A stretch of DNA of 64,000 nt from Kocuria flava (lineage in GTDB: Bacteria > Actinomycetota > Actinomycetes > Actinomycetales > Micrococcaceae), in contig NZ_CP013254.1 of NCBI RefSeq assembly GCF_001482365.1, positions 1,984,001 through 2,048,000 of the forward strand. The letters run 5' to 3'. Positions 24,024 to 32,814 of this stretch are shown piece after piece. The notes under the pieces were generated by a model, which was not told where the DNA came from, searched no databases, and was given only the letters and a program-made list of their open reading frames with translations. The first letter of the stretch is position 1; every line of letters starts with the position of its first letter. The translations under genes were made by a program, and so were the position numbers.

Positions 24024-24455
24024 ATGTTCCTCGGAACGTACTCACCCCGCCTCGACGAGAAGAACCGCGTGATCCTGCCGGCCAAGTTCCGCGAGGAGCT
24101 GGCCGACGGGCTCGTCCTGACCCGCGGTCAGGAGCGGTGCCTCTACGTCTTCAGCCACCGGGAGTTCGAGCGGGTCCACGAGCAGCTCCGGGCGGCACCG
24201 CTGTCCTCGAAGCAGGCCCGGGACTACATCCGCGTCTTCCTCTCCGGTGCCTCGGACGAGGTCCCGGACAAGCAGGGCCGAGTGACCATCCCGCCGCCGC
24301 TGCGGGAGTACGCGGGACTCGGCCGGGAGCTGGCCTTCATCGGGGCCGGCACCCGCGCCGAGATCTGGGACGCCACGGCCTGGAACGACTACCTGAACGA
24401 GAAGGAGGCCGTCTTCTCCGACACCGAGGAGGAAGTGGTGCCGGGGCTCTTCTGA
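24024..24455 (+). CDS. mraZ: Transcriptional regulator MraZ
   Basis: 143 residues, the typical length. Two SpoVT-AbrB-like halves carry the DXXXR motifs: PRLDEKNRVILPAKF at about 9-23 and EVPDKQGRVTIPPPLREYAG at about 79-98. MraZ is a ring-shaped DNA-binding protein that controls the dcw cluster and its own promoter. ATG at 24024 was chosen because the protein then begins MFLGTYSPRLDEKNR like all family members; a GTG two codons earlier is in frame. GGAGAGG precedes. It is the first gene of the division and cell-wall cluster; a 209-base gap separates it from rsmH. Confidence 0.97.
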   Translation: MFLGTYSPRLDEKNRVILPAKFREELADGLVLTRGQERCLYVFSHREFERVHEQLRAAPLSSKQARDYIRVFLSGASDEVPDKQGRVTIPPPLREYAGLGRELAFIGAGTRAEIWDATAWNDYLNEKEAVFSDTEEEVVPGLF

Positions 24456-24527
24456 GCCGCGCGCCGCGGAGCACGCACCCCGGGACCGCGTCCCGGATGA
24501 GATCTCCAGCCGCACAGCCGTCACCGT

Positions 24528-24553
24528 CCTGGCTCACCTTCCCCTGAGCCAGG
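24528..24553 (+). terminator. Nine-base-pair hairpin between mraZ and rsmH
   Basis: Stem CCTGGCTCA / TGAGCCAGG with loop CCTTCCCC lies 73 bases after mraZ. Lacking a T tract, it may attenuate rather than end transcription, or stabilise an RNA end. A smaller GGGAC/GTCCC stem lies at 24482-24494. No clear promoter for rsmH was found in this gap. Confidence 0.45.
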
Positions 24554-24664
24554 CCGGGTTCGAGGGTCGGCCAGCGGATGGGGTTCTGATCCTGGACCGC
24601 CCACCCCCGTCCCACGGCGTCGCCCGGCGCCGGCCGACCCGACCGACCGCCGAAGAGAGAGCCC

Positions 24665-25669
24665 ATGGCGCAACGCCCCGCCGAGCAGCGGCACGTCCCC
24701 GTGCTGCTCCAGCGCTGCCTGGACCTGATGGCGCCGGCGCTCCAGGAGGACGGGGCCGTCGCGGTCGACGCGACCCTCGGCATGGGCGGGCACTCCGAGG
24801 CCCTGCTCCGGCGCTTCCCCGGCCTGCACCTCGTCGGCATCGACCGCGATCCCCAGGCCCACGCCCTGGCGGGTGCGCGCCTGGCCGGCTTCGGCGACCG
24901 GTTCCACCCCGTGCACGCCACCTACGACCGCATCCCCGAGGCACTCGCCGAGCACGGCTTCGCCCGCGCGGACGCCGTCCTGTTCGACCTCGGCGTCTCC
25001 TCCCTCCAGCTCGACGAGCGGGAGCGCGGCTTCGCCTACTCCTACGACGCCCCGCTCGACATGCGCATGGACGGCTCAGCGACCCGCACCGCCCGCGACG
25101 TCGTCAACGACTACCCCGAGGCCGAGCTGCGCCGGATCCTGCGGGACTGGGGCGAGGAGCGGTTCGCGGCCCGCATCGCCCGCGCCCTCGTCGAGCGCCG
25201 GGCCCAGGCACCGCTGCGCACCACCGGCGAGCTCGTCGACGTCGTGCGCGCGGCCGTGCCCCAGGCGGCCCAGCACCGCAAGGGCCACCCCGCCAAGCAG
25301 ACCTTCCAGGCCCTGCGGATCGAGGTCAACGAGGAGCTCGACGTCCTGCGCCGGGCCGTGCCCGCCGCCCTCGGCGCCGTGCCCACCGGCGGGCGCGTCG
25401 TCGTGCTCAGCTACCACTCCCTCGAGGACCGCATCGTGAAGCAGGCCTTCGCCCGCGGTGCGGCCTCCTCGGCGCCCAAGGGCTTCCCCGTGGAGCTCGA
25501 GGAGCACCGGCCCACCCTGCGGGTGCTCACCCGCGGGGCCGAGACCCCCACCCCGGAGGAGATCGCCGAGAACCCCCGCGCCGCGTCGGCGCGGCTGCGG
25601 GCCGTCGAGCGCATCCGGGAGGACACCCCCCAGCACGCAGCACAGAAGGCACAGAGGACCAGGGCATGA
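24665..25669 (+). CDS. rsmH: 16S rRNA (cytosine1402-N4)-methyltransferase
   Basis: 334 residues (MraW). It adds the N4 methyl group to C1402 of 16S rRNA using S-adenosylmethionine. HVPVLLQRCLDLMAP at the start, the SAM-binding DATLGMGGHSEALLRRFP, VGIDRDPQA, DLGVSSLQLDERERGFAYS and HPAKQTFQALRIEVNEEL are all diagnostic. Length is normal. GAGAGAG lies before the ATG. The stop codon overlaps the next start by four bases (ATGA), so ftsL translation is coupled to it. Confidence 0.97.
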   Translation: MAQRPAEQRHVPVLLQRCLDLMAPALQEDGAVAVDATLGMGGHSEALLRRFPGLHLVGIDRDPQAHALAGARLAGFGDRFHPVHATYDRIPEALAEHGFARADAVLFDLGVSSLQLDERERGFAYSYDAPLDMRMDGSATRTARDVVNDYPEAELRRILRDWGEERFAARIARALVERRAQAPLRTTGELVDVVRAAVPQAAQHRKGHPAKQTFQALRIEVNEELDVLRRAVPAALGAVPTGGRVVVLSYHSLEDRIVKQAFARGAASSAPKGFPVELEEHRPTLRVLTRGAETPTPEEIAENPRAASARLRAVERIREDTPQHAAQKAQRTRA

Positions 25670-26376
25670 GCGCAACCGGACTGCAGCGACGACCGGCCCT
25701 GCGGGGCGAGCGGCGCCCCGGCGTCGGCGCCTGGGCGGCCCGCCGCACCCACCGCCCGCCCACGGACGGCAGCGCGGCGCGCCGGCTGGAGGCCCCCGCC
25801 CCCCGCACCCCCGGGGTGCCGGAGCGCTCCGGCCCCGACCGGGCGCCGCTGACGGTCGTGCCGGCCCGGGCCCGGCGCCGACGGGTGTCCACCGTGGCCG
25901 TGAGCCTGCTGGCCCTCGTGGTCGCCCTGGCCACGATCCTGGTGCTCAACGTGCAGATCTCCGGCGGGCAGTACCGGCTCGTGGAGCTGCGGGCCGAGGA
26001 GCAGGCACTGAGCCAGCGCAACGAGGCCCTGACCCAGGACCTCGAGTTCTACAGCGCACCGCAGAACCTCGCCGTGATGGCCGCGGACCTGGGGATGGTC
26101 CCCGCCGAGGGCTCCGGCACGGTCGACCTCACCGACGGCAGCGTCGAGGGCGACCCCCTGCCGGCGCAGCCGCAGGAGGACCACGAGGTGCTCGTGGAGC
26201 ACCCGCACCAGACCGGGTCCGAGGCCGCCGACCGGGCGGCCGAGCGGGCCGAGGAACGGGCCCGGGAGAAGGCGGAGCAGGACCGCGCCGAGGCCGAGAA
26301 GGCCCGCGCCGCCGCCCGCGCGGAGGCCGGCGGCGGAGCCCTCGAGGCCCCGCAGCAGCGCGCCCCCGGCAGCTGA
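25666..26376 (+). CDS. ftsL: FtsL-like division protein
   Basis: 236 residues. A basic cytoplasmic head (about 73 residues) leads to one membrane helix at 74-95 (VSTVAVSLLALVVALATILV) and a short coiled coil (YRLVELRAEEQALSQRNEALTQDLEFYSAP, then LGMVPA) typical of FtsL/DivIC septum proteins, which bridge FtsQ and FtsW-FtsI. Sequence is poorly conserved, so the call rests on topology and position between rsmH and ftsI. A highly charged Glu/Arg/Ala tail (about 190-225, AERAEERAREKAEQDRAEAE) extends well beyond the usual length and is probably a helix outside the cell. Overlaps rsmH by four bases. Confidence 0.85.
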   Translation: MSATGLQRRPALRGERRPGVGAWAARRTHRPPTDGSAARRLEAPAPRTPGVPERSGPDRAPLTVVPARARRRRVSTVAVSLLALVVALATILVLNVQISGGQYRLVELRAEEQALSQRNEALTQDLEFYSAPQNLAVMAADLGMVPAEGSGTVDLTDGSVEGDPLPAQPQEDHEVLVEHPHQTGSEAADRAAERAEERAREKAEQDRAEAEKARAAARAEAGGGALEAPQQRAPGS

Positions 26377-26462
26377 GCCGGGACCCCGTCCCGCACCCGC
26401 GCGGCCACCGCCCGCGGGACCGTCCGCACGCCCCCGAACGCACCAGGAAACGAGGCACCCAC

Positions 26463-28397
26463 GTGGCACGCGCACGCTCGAGCACCGGACGCGCCCTCGC
26501 GGACCGGGGGATCGGCCGCAGCCACGTCGGCCTCGCGCTCGTGCTGACCCTGCTCCTCGTGCTGGGCGTGCGGCTGGTGTGGGTCCAGGGCCTCGACGTC
26601 GGCGGCCGCGCCGAGTCCGCCGCCGCCGAGCGCTCCCGCACGGAGACCGTCCCGGCCCTGCGCGGGGAGATCCGCGACGCCGACGGCAACGTCCTCGCCC
26701 GCACCCTCCAGCGCTACGACGTGACGGTCGACCAGACCCTGGTGCGGGAGTTCCAGCGCCCGCGGGCCGACGGCACGAGCGAGACCGTCACCCCCACCCA
26801 GGCCGTCTACCGCCTCGCCGACGCCCTCGACCTGCCGGACACCGAGGTCAAGGACGCCCTCGACGGAGAGGAGAAGTTCGCCTACGTGGCCCGCGGGGTC
26901 ACCCCCGAGCAGTGGAACGCCGTGCGGGAGATCGGCCTGCCCTACGTCTACGGCCAGCCCACCTCCGACCGCATCTACCCGGACGGCCCGCTCGCCGGCA
27001 GCGTGGTCGGGTTCATGGGCGGGGACCAGGAGGCCCTCGGCGGCATCGAGCAGTCCATGGACGAGGTCCTCTCCGGCACCGACGGGCGGCGCACCTACGA
27101 GATCAGCGCCGACGGCGTGCGCATCCCGGTCGCCCCGACCGAGGAGACGCCCGTGGAGGACGGCTCCTCCGTGCGGCTGTCCCTGGACAGCGAGGTCCAG
27201 TTCTTCGCCCAGGAGGCCGTCACGGCCCGGGCCCAGGAGCTCGACGCCGAGTGGGGCAGCGCCGTGGTGATGCGCATCTCCGACGGCGCGGTGCTCGCCC
27301 TGGCCGACTCCTCGACCGTGGACCCCAACGACCCGGGCGCCGCCGAGGCCGAGGACCTGGCCGCCCGCTCCGTCACCCAGGCCGTGGAGCCCGGCTCCAC
27401 CCAGAAGATCCTCACCGCGGCCGCCGCGGTCGAGGAGGGCCTCGTGACCCCGCACACCGAGATCACCGTCCCGCCGTTCCTGGAGATCGACGGGGAGAAG
27501 ATCACCGACGCCTTCGACCACGGCGAGCAGGACCGCACCTTCGCGGGGATCATCGCGGACTCGATGAACACGGGCACCGTGATGGTCGGGAGCAAGCTCA
27601 CCCCCCAGCAGCGCCACGACTGGATGGCCCGCTTCGGGGTCGGGGAGGCCACCGGCATCGAGCTGCCGGGGGAGTCCCCGGGCATCCTCGCCCCCGCCGA
27701 CCAGTGGGACCCCCGCCAGCAGTACACGGTGCTCTTCGGCCAGGGCGTGGCCCAGACCCCGCTGCGCACGGCCACGATCTTCCAGGCCATCGGCAACGGC
27801 GGGGTGCAGGTCGAGCCGCGCATCGTGGACGCGGTGATCGGCCCCGACGGCACCGAGAACGCCGTCGAGCGGCCCGAGGGGGAGCGGATCGTCTCCGAGG
27901 AGACCGCCCAGCAGGTCCTCGACATGATGGAGGTCACCGTCACCCAGGGCGGGGCCAAGGAGGCCGCCGTCGAGGGCTACCGGGTCGGCGGGAAGACCGG
28001 CACCGCCGAGGCGCCGAGCGCCGAGGGCGGCTACGACGGCTACACCACCTCCTTCGTGGGGGTGGCCCCGATCGAGGACCCCCAGTACCTGGTGGCCGTC
28101 ACGATGCAGCGCCCCGAGGGCGACGTGCGCACCATCGGCACCACCGCGACGTTCAGCACGATCATGGGCCAGGTCCTGCGCCACTACGGCGTGCCGCCCT
28201 CGACGACCGAGCCGGTGGAGATCCCGCTGCGCACGGATGTCGACGAGGACGACCCGGAGACCGGCGAGGACGCCGCGGCCGGGGCGCAGGAGCCCGCCGG
28301 GGACGACGACCCGGCCGGGCAGCAGCCCGGCGCCGACCCCGCCCCGGCGGGCGCCGCCGACCGCTCGGCGTCCAGGCCCGTCGACGAGGACGGCTAG
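26463..28397 (+). CDS. ftsI: Septal transpeptidase, class B penicillin-binding protein
   Basis: 644 residues (PbpB/PBP2 type). Membrane helix at 21-41, dimerisation segment starting VPALRGEIRDADGNVLAR, then the transpeptidase domain with active serine S312 in PGSTQK (SxxK, K315), SMN at 367-369 and KTG at 511-513. It cross-links peptidoglycan at the septum with FtsW. The last 60 residues are acidic and proline-rich with no PASTA domain that I can see. The GTG start follows AGGAAACGAGG. The open frame continues far upstream through rsmH and ftsL but is a shadow there. The TAG stop sits inside a possible promoter for murE. Confidence 0.95.
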   Translation: MARARSSTGRALADRGIGRSHVGLALVLTLLLVLGVRLVWVQGLDVGGRAESAAAERSRTETVPALRGEIRDADGNVLARTLQRYDVTVDQTLVREFQRPRADGTSETVTPTQAVYRLADALDLPDTEVKDALDGEEKFAYVARGVTPEQWNAVREIGLPYVYGQPTSDRIYPDGPLAGSVVGFMGGDQEALGGIEQSMDEVLSGTDGRRTYEISADGVRIPVAPTEETPVEDGSSVRLSLDSEVQFFAQEAVTARAQELDAEWGSAVVMRISDGAVLALADSSTVDPNDPGAAEAEDLAARSVTQAVEPGSTQKILTAAAAVEEGLVTPHTEITVPPFLEIDGEKITDAFDHGEQDRTFAGIIADSMNTGTVMVGSKLTPQQRHDWMARFGVGEATGIELPGESPGILAPADQWDPRQQYTVLFGQGVAQTPLRTATIFQAIGNGGVQVEPRIVDAVIGPDGTENAVERPEGERIVSEETAQQVLDMMEVTVTQGGAKEAAVEGYRVGGKTGTAEAPSAEGGYDGYTTSFVGVAPIEDPQYLVAVTMQRPEGDVRTIGTTATFSTIMGQVLRHYGVPPSTTEPVEIPLRTDVDEDDPETGEDAAAGAQEPAGDDDPAGQQPGADPAPAGAADRSASRPVDEDG

Positions 28398-28400
28398 ACT
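28395..28400 (+). promoter_or_regulatory. Possible -10 element TAGACT at the ftsI stop codon
   Basis: The TAG stop of ftsI forms the first half of TAGACT. It would start RNA near 28407 and give murE a leader of about 85 bases. No -35 match. Confidence 0.3.
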
Positions 28401-28490
28401 TCCGTAGCGCCGTGCCCGGCCGACCCCGGCCCCGCCGCACCCCCCAGGGCGGAACGACCCCCGCCGCCCGACCGACCACGAAGGACGTTG

Positions 28491-30140
28491 ATGGACGCGA
28501 CAGCCCCTCCGGGACCCGACGCGCAGACCCTGCGACCCACCCGCCCCCGGCCCCTGCGCCTGGACGAGGTCGCCCGGCTCGCCGGCGGGGAGCTCGCGAC
28601 CGGCGCCGCGGCCACCGAGGTCACGGGGATCTCCCTGGACTCCCGCGGCCTGCGCCCCGGGGACCTGTGGGCGGCGCTGCCCGGGGCCCGCACCCACGGC
28701 GCCGCCTTCGCCGCCGCGGCCGAGCGCTCCGGGGCCGCCGCCGTGCTCACCGACCCCGAGGGGCTGCGGCTGCTGGAGCGGGCCGGCACCGGCCTGCCCG
28801 CCGTCGTCGCCGCCGAGCCCCGCCGCGCCGTGGGCGCCCTCGCCGCGCACGTCTACGACTCGCAGCCCGCCGACGGGACGGCCCCGCTGCTGCTGGCCGT
28901 CACCGGCACCAACGGCAAGACGACCACCACGTACTTCGCCAACGCGCTGCTGCGCGCCCTCGGCCACCGCACCGGCCTGATCGGCACGATCGAGATCCTC
29001 GCCGGCGACGAGCCCGTGCCCTCCCGGCTCACGACCCCGGAGGCCCCCCACGTGCACGCCCTGCTCGCCGTCATGCGCGAGCGCGGGATCACCGCCGCCT
29101 CCATGGAGGTCTCCTCCCACGCCCTGGAGTTCTCCCGCGTGGACGGGGTGCGCTACGACGTCGCCGGCTTCACCAACCTCACCCAGGACCACCTCGACCT
29201 GCACGGGTCCATGGAGGAGTACTTCGCGGTCAAGGCCCGCCTGTTCACCCCCGCGCGCACCCGCCGGGCCGTGGTCGTCGTCCAGGACGAGGACGACCAC
29301 TGGGGCCTGCGCATGGCCGAGCACGCCCGGGCCGAACTCGGCGCCGAGCACGTCGACGTCCTCGCCCTGCGCGGCGGCCTGCCCGCCGACGACGACGCCG
29401 GGCCCGCCCGCCGCGGCGCCGACTGGACGCTGGGCGCCCTCGACCGCCGCGGCATCGGCCACGCCTTCGAGCTGCGCCACCGCGACGGGCGTCTCGTGCG
29501 GGCCGCCACCGGGCTGCCCGGGGACTTCAACGTCGCCAACGCCGCCCTCGCCGTGCTGATGGTCCTGGCCGGCGGGGCCGACCCGGAGCGCCTGCAGCGG
29601 GCCCTCGACGAGCTCGACCCCCTGACCACGGACGTGCCCGGCCGGATGCAGCTGATCGGCACCGGGCCCACCGCCGTCGTCGACTTCGCCCACAACCCCG
29701 ACGCCCTGCGCCGGGCCCTGACGGCGGTCGAGCCCCCGGACGGGCGGGGCCGGGTCATCGTGGTCTTCGGCGCCACCGGCGAGCGCGACCGCTCCAAGCG
29801 CCCCGTGATGGGCGAGGTCGCCGCCCGGCACGCCGACGTCGTGATCGTCACCGACGACGACCCGCACGACGAGGAGCCCGCCGGGATCCGCGAGGAGGTC
29901 GCCGCCGGCGCCCGCGCGGCCGCCGGGGCCCGGGCCGCCGAGGTGCTCGTGCTCGCGCCGCGGGCCGTGGCCATCCGGGCCGCCGTCGCGATGGCCGGGC
30001 CGGAGGATTCCGTGCTCGTGGCCGGGCGCGGCCACGAGACCGTCCAGGAGATCCTGGGCGTGGACCATCCGCTGGACGACAGGGACGAGCTGCGGGCCGC
30101 ACTGGCCGACGCGCAGCAGGGCCGTTGGGAGGACCGATGA
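28491..30140 (+). CDS. murE: UDP-N-acetylmuramoyl-tripeptide synthetase, probably L-lysine adding
   Basis: 549 residues. The ATP-binding motif VTGTNGKTTTTYFANALL is near residue 140. MEVSSHALEFSRVDG and DFAHNPDALRRAL are typical of MurE. The amino-acid recognition loop that reads DNPR in meso-diaminopimelate enzymes is D-D-P-H here (456-459, in VTDDDPHDEEPAG). The arginine that contacts the DAP carboxylate is missing, so L-lysine is the likely third residue of the stem peptide, as in Kocuria and Micrococcus. It acts in the cytoplasm between MurD and MurF. ATG follows AAGGACG. The end overlaps murF by four bases. Confidence 0.95.
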   Translation: MDATAPPGPDAQTLRPTRPRPLRLDEVARLAGGELATGAAATEVTGISLDSRGLRPGDLWAALPGARTHGAAFAAAAERSGAAAVLTDPEGLRLLERAGTGLPAVVAAEPRRAVGALAAHVYDSQPADGTAPLLLAVTGTNGKTTTTYFANALLRALGHRTGLIGTIEILAGDEPVPSRLTTPEAPHVHALLAVMRERGITAASMEVSSHALEFSRVDGVRYDVAGFTNLTQDHLDLHGSMEEYFAVKARLFTPARTRRAVVVVQDEDDHWGLRMAEHARAELGAEHVDVLALRGGLPADDDAGPARRGADWTLGALDRRGIGHAFELRHRDGRLVRAATGLPGDFNVANAALAVLMVLAGGADPERLQRALDELDPLTTDVPGRMQLIGTGPTAVVDFAHNPDALRRALTAVEPPDGRGRVIVVFGATGERDRSKRPVMGEVAARHADVVIVTDDDPHDEEPAGIREEVAAGARAAAGARAAEVLVLAPRAVAIRAAVAMAGPEDSVLVAGRGHETVQEILGVDHPLDDRDELRAALADAQQGRWEDR

Positions 30141-31702
30141 TCGAGATGACCGCCGCGCAGATCGCGCAGGTCACGGGCGGGCGCACGGTCGGCGGGGCCG
30201 AGGAGCGCCCCGCCGTCGAGCACGTCACCACCGACTCGCGGGAGGCCCGCCCGGGCACCCTGTTCGTCGCGAAGCCGGGCGAGGTCACCGACGGCCACGA
30301 GTACGTCGGCGCCGCGCTCGCGGCCGGGGCCGTGCTGGCGCTGGCCGAGCGGGAGGTCCGCGACGCCGCCGGCGCCGTGTACCCCGCGGTCCTCGTGCCC
30401 GACGTCGTCGAGGCCATGGGCCGGCTCGCCGCGTGGACGGTCGCGCAGCTGCGCGCCGAGCACGGGCTCACCGTCGTGGCCGTGACCGGCTCCGTCGGCA
30501 AGACCACCACCAAGGACCTGCTCAAGGGCGTCCTCGGGGCCGAGGGCCCCACGGTCGCCCCGCGCGGGTCCTACAACGGCGAGGTGGGCGTGCCGCTGAC
30601 CGTCTTCGAGGCCGACGCGCGGACGCGCTACCTCGTGGTCGAGATGGGCGCCACCCGCATCGGCAACATCGACTACCTCTGCCGCATGGTCCGCCCCGAC
30701 ATCGGCATCGTGCTGTGCGTGGGCTCGGCCCACGCCGGGGAGTTCGGCGGGGTCGCGAACATCGCCCGCGCCAAGGGCGAGCTCGTCGAGGCCCTCGGGG
30801 CCGACGGCGTGGCCGTGCTCAACGACGACGACCCGGCCGTGCGTCTCATGCACGCCCGCACCGCGGCCCCCGTGGTGTTCTTCGGGGAGTCCCCCGAGAA
30901 CACCCAGCCCGAGGTGCCCGCCGCCCGCGTGCACGCCTCCGGGGTGCGCCTGGGCCCCGGCGGCAGCCCCGAGTTCACCCTGCACCTGCCCGACGGCTCC
31001 GCCCACCCGGTGCGCTCCCGGCTGATCGGGGAGCACCACGTGAGCAACCTGCTCGCGGCCGCGGCGGCGGCCTTCGTCGCCGGGGTCGCCCCCGAGCGCA
31101 TCGCCGCGTCCCTCAGCGCCCAGGGCCCCGCCAGCCGGTGGCGGATGGAGCGCACGGAGCGCGCCGACGGCGTGACGGTCGTCAACGACGCCTACAACGC
31201 CAACCCCCAGTCGATGCGGGCCGCCCTGCAGACCCTCGCGCAGCTGGGCCGCGGCACCGCCGGCGCCCCGGCCCGCCGCACCTGGGCCGTGCTCGGCGGC
31301 ATGCACGAGCTCGGGGAGACCACCGTCGAGGACCACGACGCCCTGGGGCGGATGGTCGTGCGCCTGAACATCTCCAAGCTCGTCGCCGTGGGCGAGCTCG
31401 CCCGCCCGGTCTACGACGCCGCCCAGCTCGAGGGCTCGTGGGGCAACGAGGCGACCTGGGTCGCGAGCGCCGAGGAGGCCGAGGAGATCCTGCGCCACGA
31501 GCTCGCCCCCGGCGACATCGTCCTGTTCAAGTCCTCCAACGCCGCGGGCCTGCGCCTGCTCGGCGACCGCGTCGCCGCGGCCGGCGGGCCCGCGCACCAG
31601 GACCCGGCCCCGCCCAACGACGCCCCCGCCCGCGGGGACCACTGGCGCTCCGCCGGCCCGTTCGTCAACGCCCCCCTGGCCGCGGGGGAGGAGCGTCCGT
31701 GA
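30137..31702 (+). CDS. murF: UDP-N-acetylmuramoyl-tripeptide--D-alanyl-D-alanine ligase
   Basis: 521 residues. It adds D-Ala-D-Ala to the UDP-MurNAc-tripeptide, the last cytoplasmic step of the nucleotide precursor. Motifs: ATP site VVAVTGSVGKTTTKDLLKGVL (about 114-134), substrate-binding segment NAYNANPQSMRAALQ, and the C-terminal GELARPV. Length is at the upper end of the family owing to a short Pro-rich tail. It starts within the murE stop codon (ATGA) and ends within the mraY start codon (GTGA), so translation is coupled on both sides. Confidence 0.96.
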   Translation: MIEMTAAQIAQVTGGRTVGGAEERPAVEHVTTDSREARPGTLFVAKPGEVTDGHEYVGAALAAGAVLALAEREVRDAAGAVYPAVLVPDVVEAMGRLAAWTVAQLRAEHGLTVVAVTGSVGKTTTKDLLKGVLGAEGPTVAPRGSYNGEVGVPLTVFEADARTRYLVVEMGATRIGNIDYLCRMVRPDIGIVLCVGSAHAGEFGGVANIARAKGELVEALGADGVAVLNDDDPAVRLMHARTAAPVVFFGESPENTQPEVPAARVHASGVRLGPGGSPEFTLHLPDGSAHPVRSRLIGEHHVSNLLAAAAAAFVAGVAPERIAASLSAQGPASRWRMERTERADGVTVVNDAYNANPQSMRAALQTLAQLGRGTAGAPARRTWAVLGGMHELGETTVEDHDALGRMVVRLNISKLVAVGELARPVYDAAQLEGSWGNEATWVASAEEAEEILRHELAPGDIVLFKSSNAAGLRLLGDRVAAAGGPAHQDPAPPNDAPARGDHWRSAGPFVNAPLAAGEERP

Positions 31703-32814
31703 TCCAGATCCTCATGGCCGCCGGCCTCGCGCTGCTGCTGTCCCTGTTCGGCACCCCCGCCTTCATCCGGTTCCTCGCCCGTCGCGGCTACGGCCAGTTC
31801 ATCCGCGACGACGGGCCCACCAGCCACCACACCAAGCGGGGCACCCCCACGATGGGCGGTGTGGCGATCCTCGGCTCCGTGGTGGTCGCCTACGGGCTCA
31901 CCCACCTCGTCTCCGGGCTGCTGTGGCCCTCCTACGGGGGCGTCACCCTCTCGGGCCTGAGCGCGCTGCTGCTGATGCTGGGCATGGGGGCGGTCGGCTT
32001 CGTCGACGACTACAAGAAGATCGCCAAGAAGCAGAACCTCGGCCTCTCCGCCGCCGGGAAGATCGTGCTCCAGGGGCTGATCGGCGTCGCCTTCGCCCTG
32101 CTCGTGCTGCTCGTGCCCGGCCCGGACGGGTCCACCCCCGCCTCCTCCGCCATCTCGATCACCCGCGACACGGCCCTCGACCTCGCCTTCGCGGGCCCCG
32201 CGGTGGGCGCCGTGCTGTTCGTCGTGTGGGTCAACCTCATCGCCACCGCCACCACGAACGCCGTCAACCTCACCGACGGCCTGGACGGGCTGGCCACCGG
32301 CGCCTCGATCCTCGTGTTCAGCGGGTACATGCTCATCGCCATGTGGCAGAACACCCACCTGTGCGCCACCGGTGCACAGGGCGTGTGCTACGAGGTGCGC
32401 GACGCCGCCGACCTCGCCTTGACCGCCGCCGCCCTGGTCGGCGCCCTCGTGGGCTTCCTGTGGTGGAACACCTCCCCGGCGAAGATCTTCATGGGCGACA
32501 CCGGCTCCCTCGGCCTCGGCGGCGCGCTCGCCGCCTTCGCCGTGCTGACCCGCACCGAGCTGCTGCTCGTGCTCATCGCCGGGCTGTTCGTGGTCATCAC
32601 CGTCTCGGTGATCCTCCAGGTCGGCTACTTCAAGCTCTCGGGCGGCAAGCGCATCTTCAAGATGGCCCCGCTGCAGCACCACTTCGAGCTCAAGGGCTGG
32701 AACGAGGTCACCATCGTGGTCCGGTTCTGGATCATCGCCGGGCTGTTCGTGGCAGCCGCGCTCGGCGTCTTCTACGGCGACTGGCTGCTCTCCCACGGAG
32801 GTATGGTCCAGTGA
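31699..32814 (+). CDS. mraY: Phospho-N-acetylmuramoyl-pentapeptide transferase
   Basis: 371-residue polytopic membrane enzyme with about ten hydrophobic helices. It links phospho-MurNAc-pentapeptide to undecaprenyl phosphate to give lipid I. Conserved loops: TSHHTKRGTPTMGG, VDDYKKIAKKQNLGLSAAGK, NAVNLTDGLDGLATG (aspartate-rich site) and LQHHFELKGWNE. A gap-filling extracellular loop near 215-230 contains two cysteines (CATGAQGVC), unusual but not in the active site. GTG start overlaps murF, and the stop overlaps murD. Confidence 0.97.
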   Translation: MIQILMAAGLALLLSLFGTPAFIRFLARRGYGQFIRDDGPTSHHTKRGTPTMGGVAILGSVVVAYGLTHLVSGLLWPSYGGVTLSGLSALLLMLGMGAVGFVDDYKKIAKKQNLGLSAAGKIVLQGLIGVAFALLVLLVPGPDGSTPASSAISITRDTALDLAFAGPAVGAVLFVVWVNLIATATTNAVNLTDGLDGLATGASILVFSGYMLIAMWQNTHLCATGAQGVCYEVRDAADLALTAAALVGALVGFLWWNTSPAKIFMGDTGSLGLGGALAAFAVLTRTELLLVLIAGLFVVITVSVILQVGYFKLSGGKRIFKMAPLQHHFELKGWNEVTIVVRFWIIAGLFVAAALGVFYGDWLLSHGGMVQ

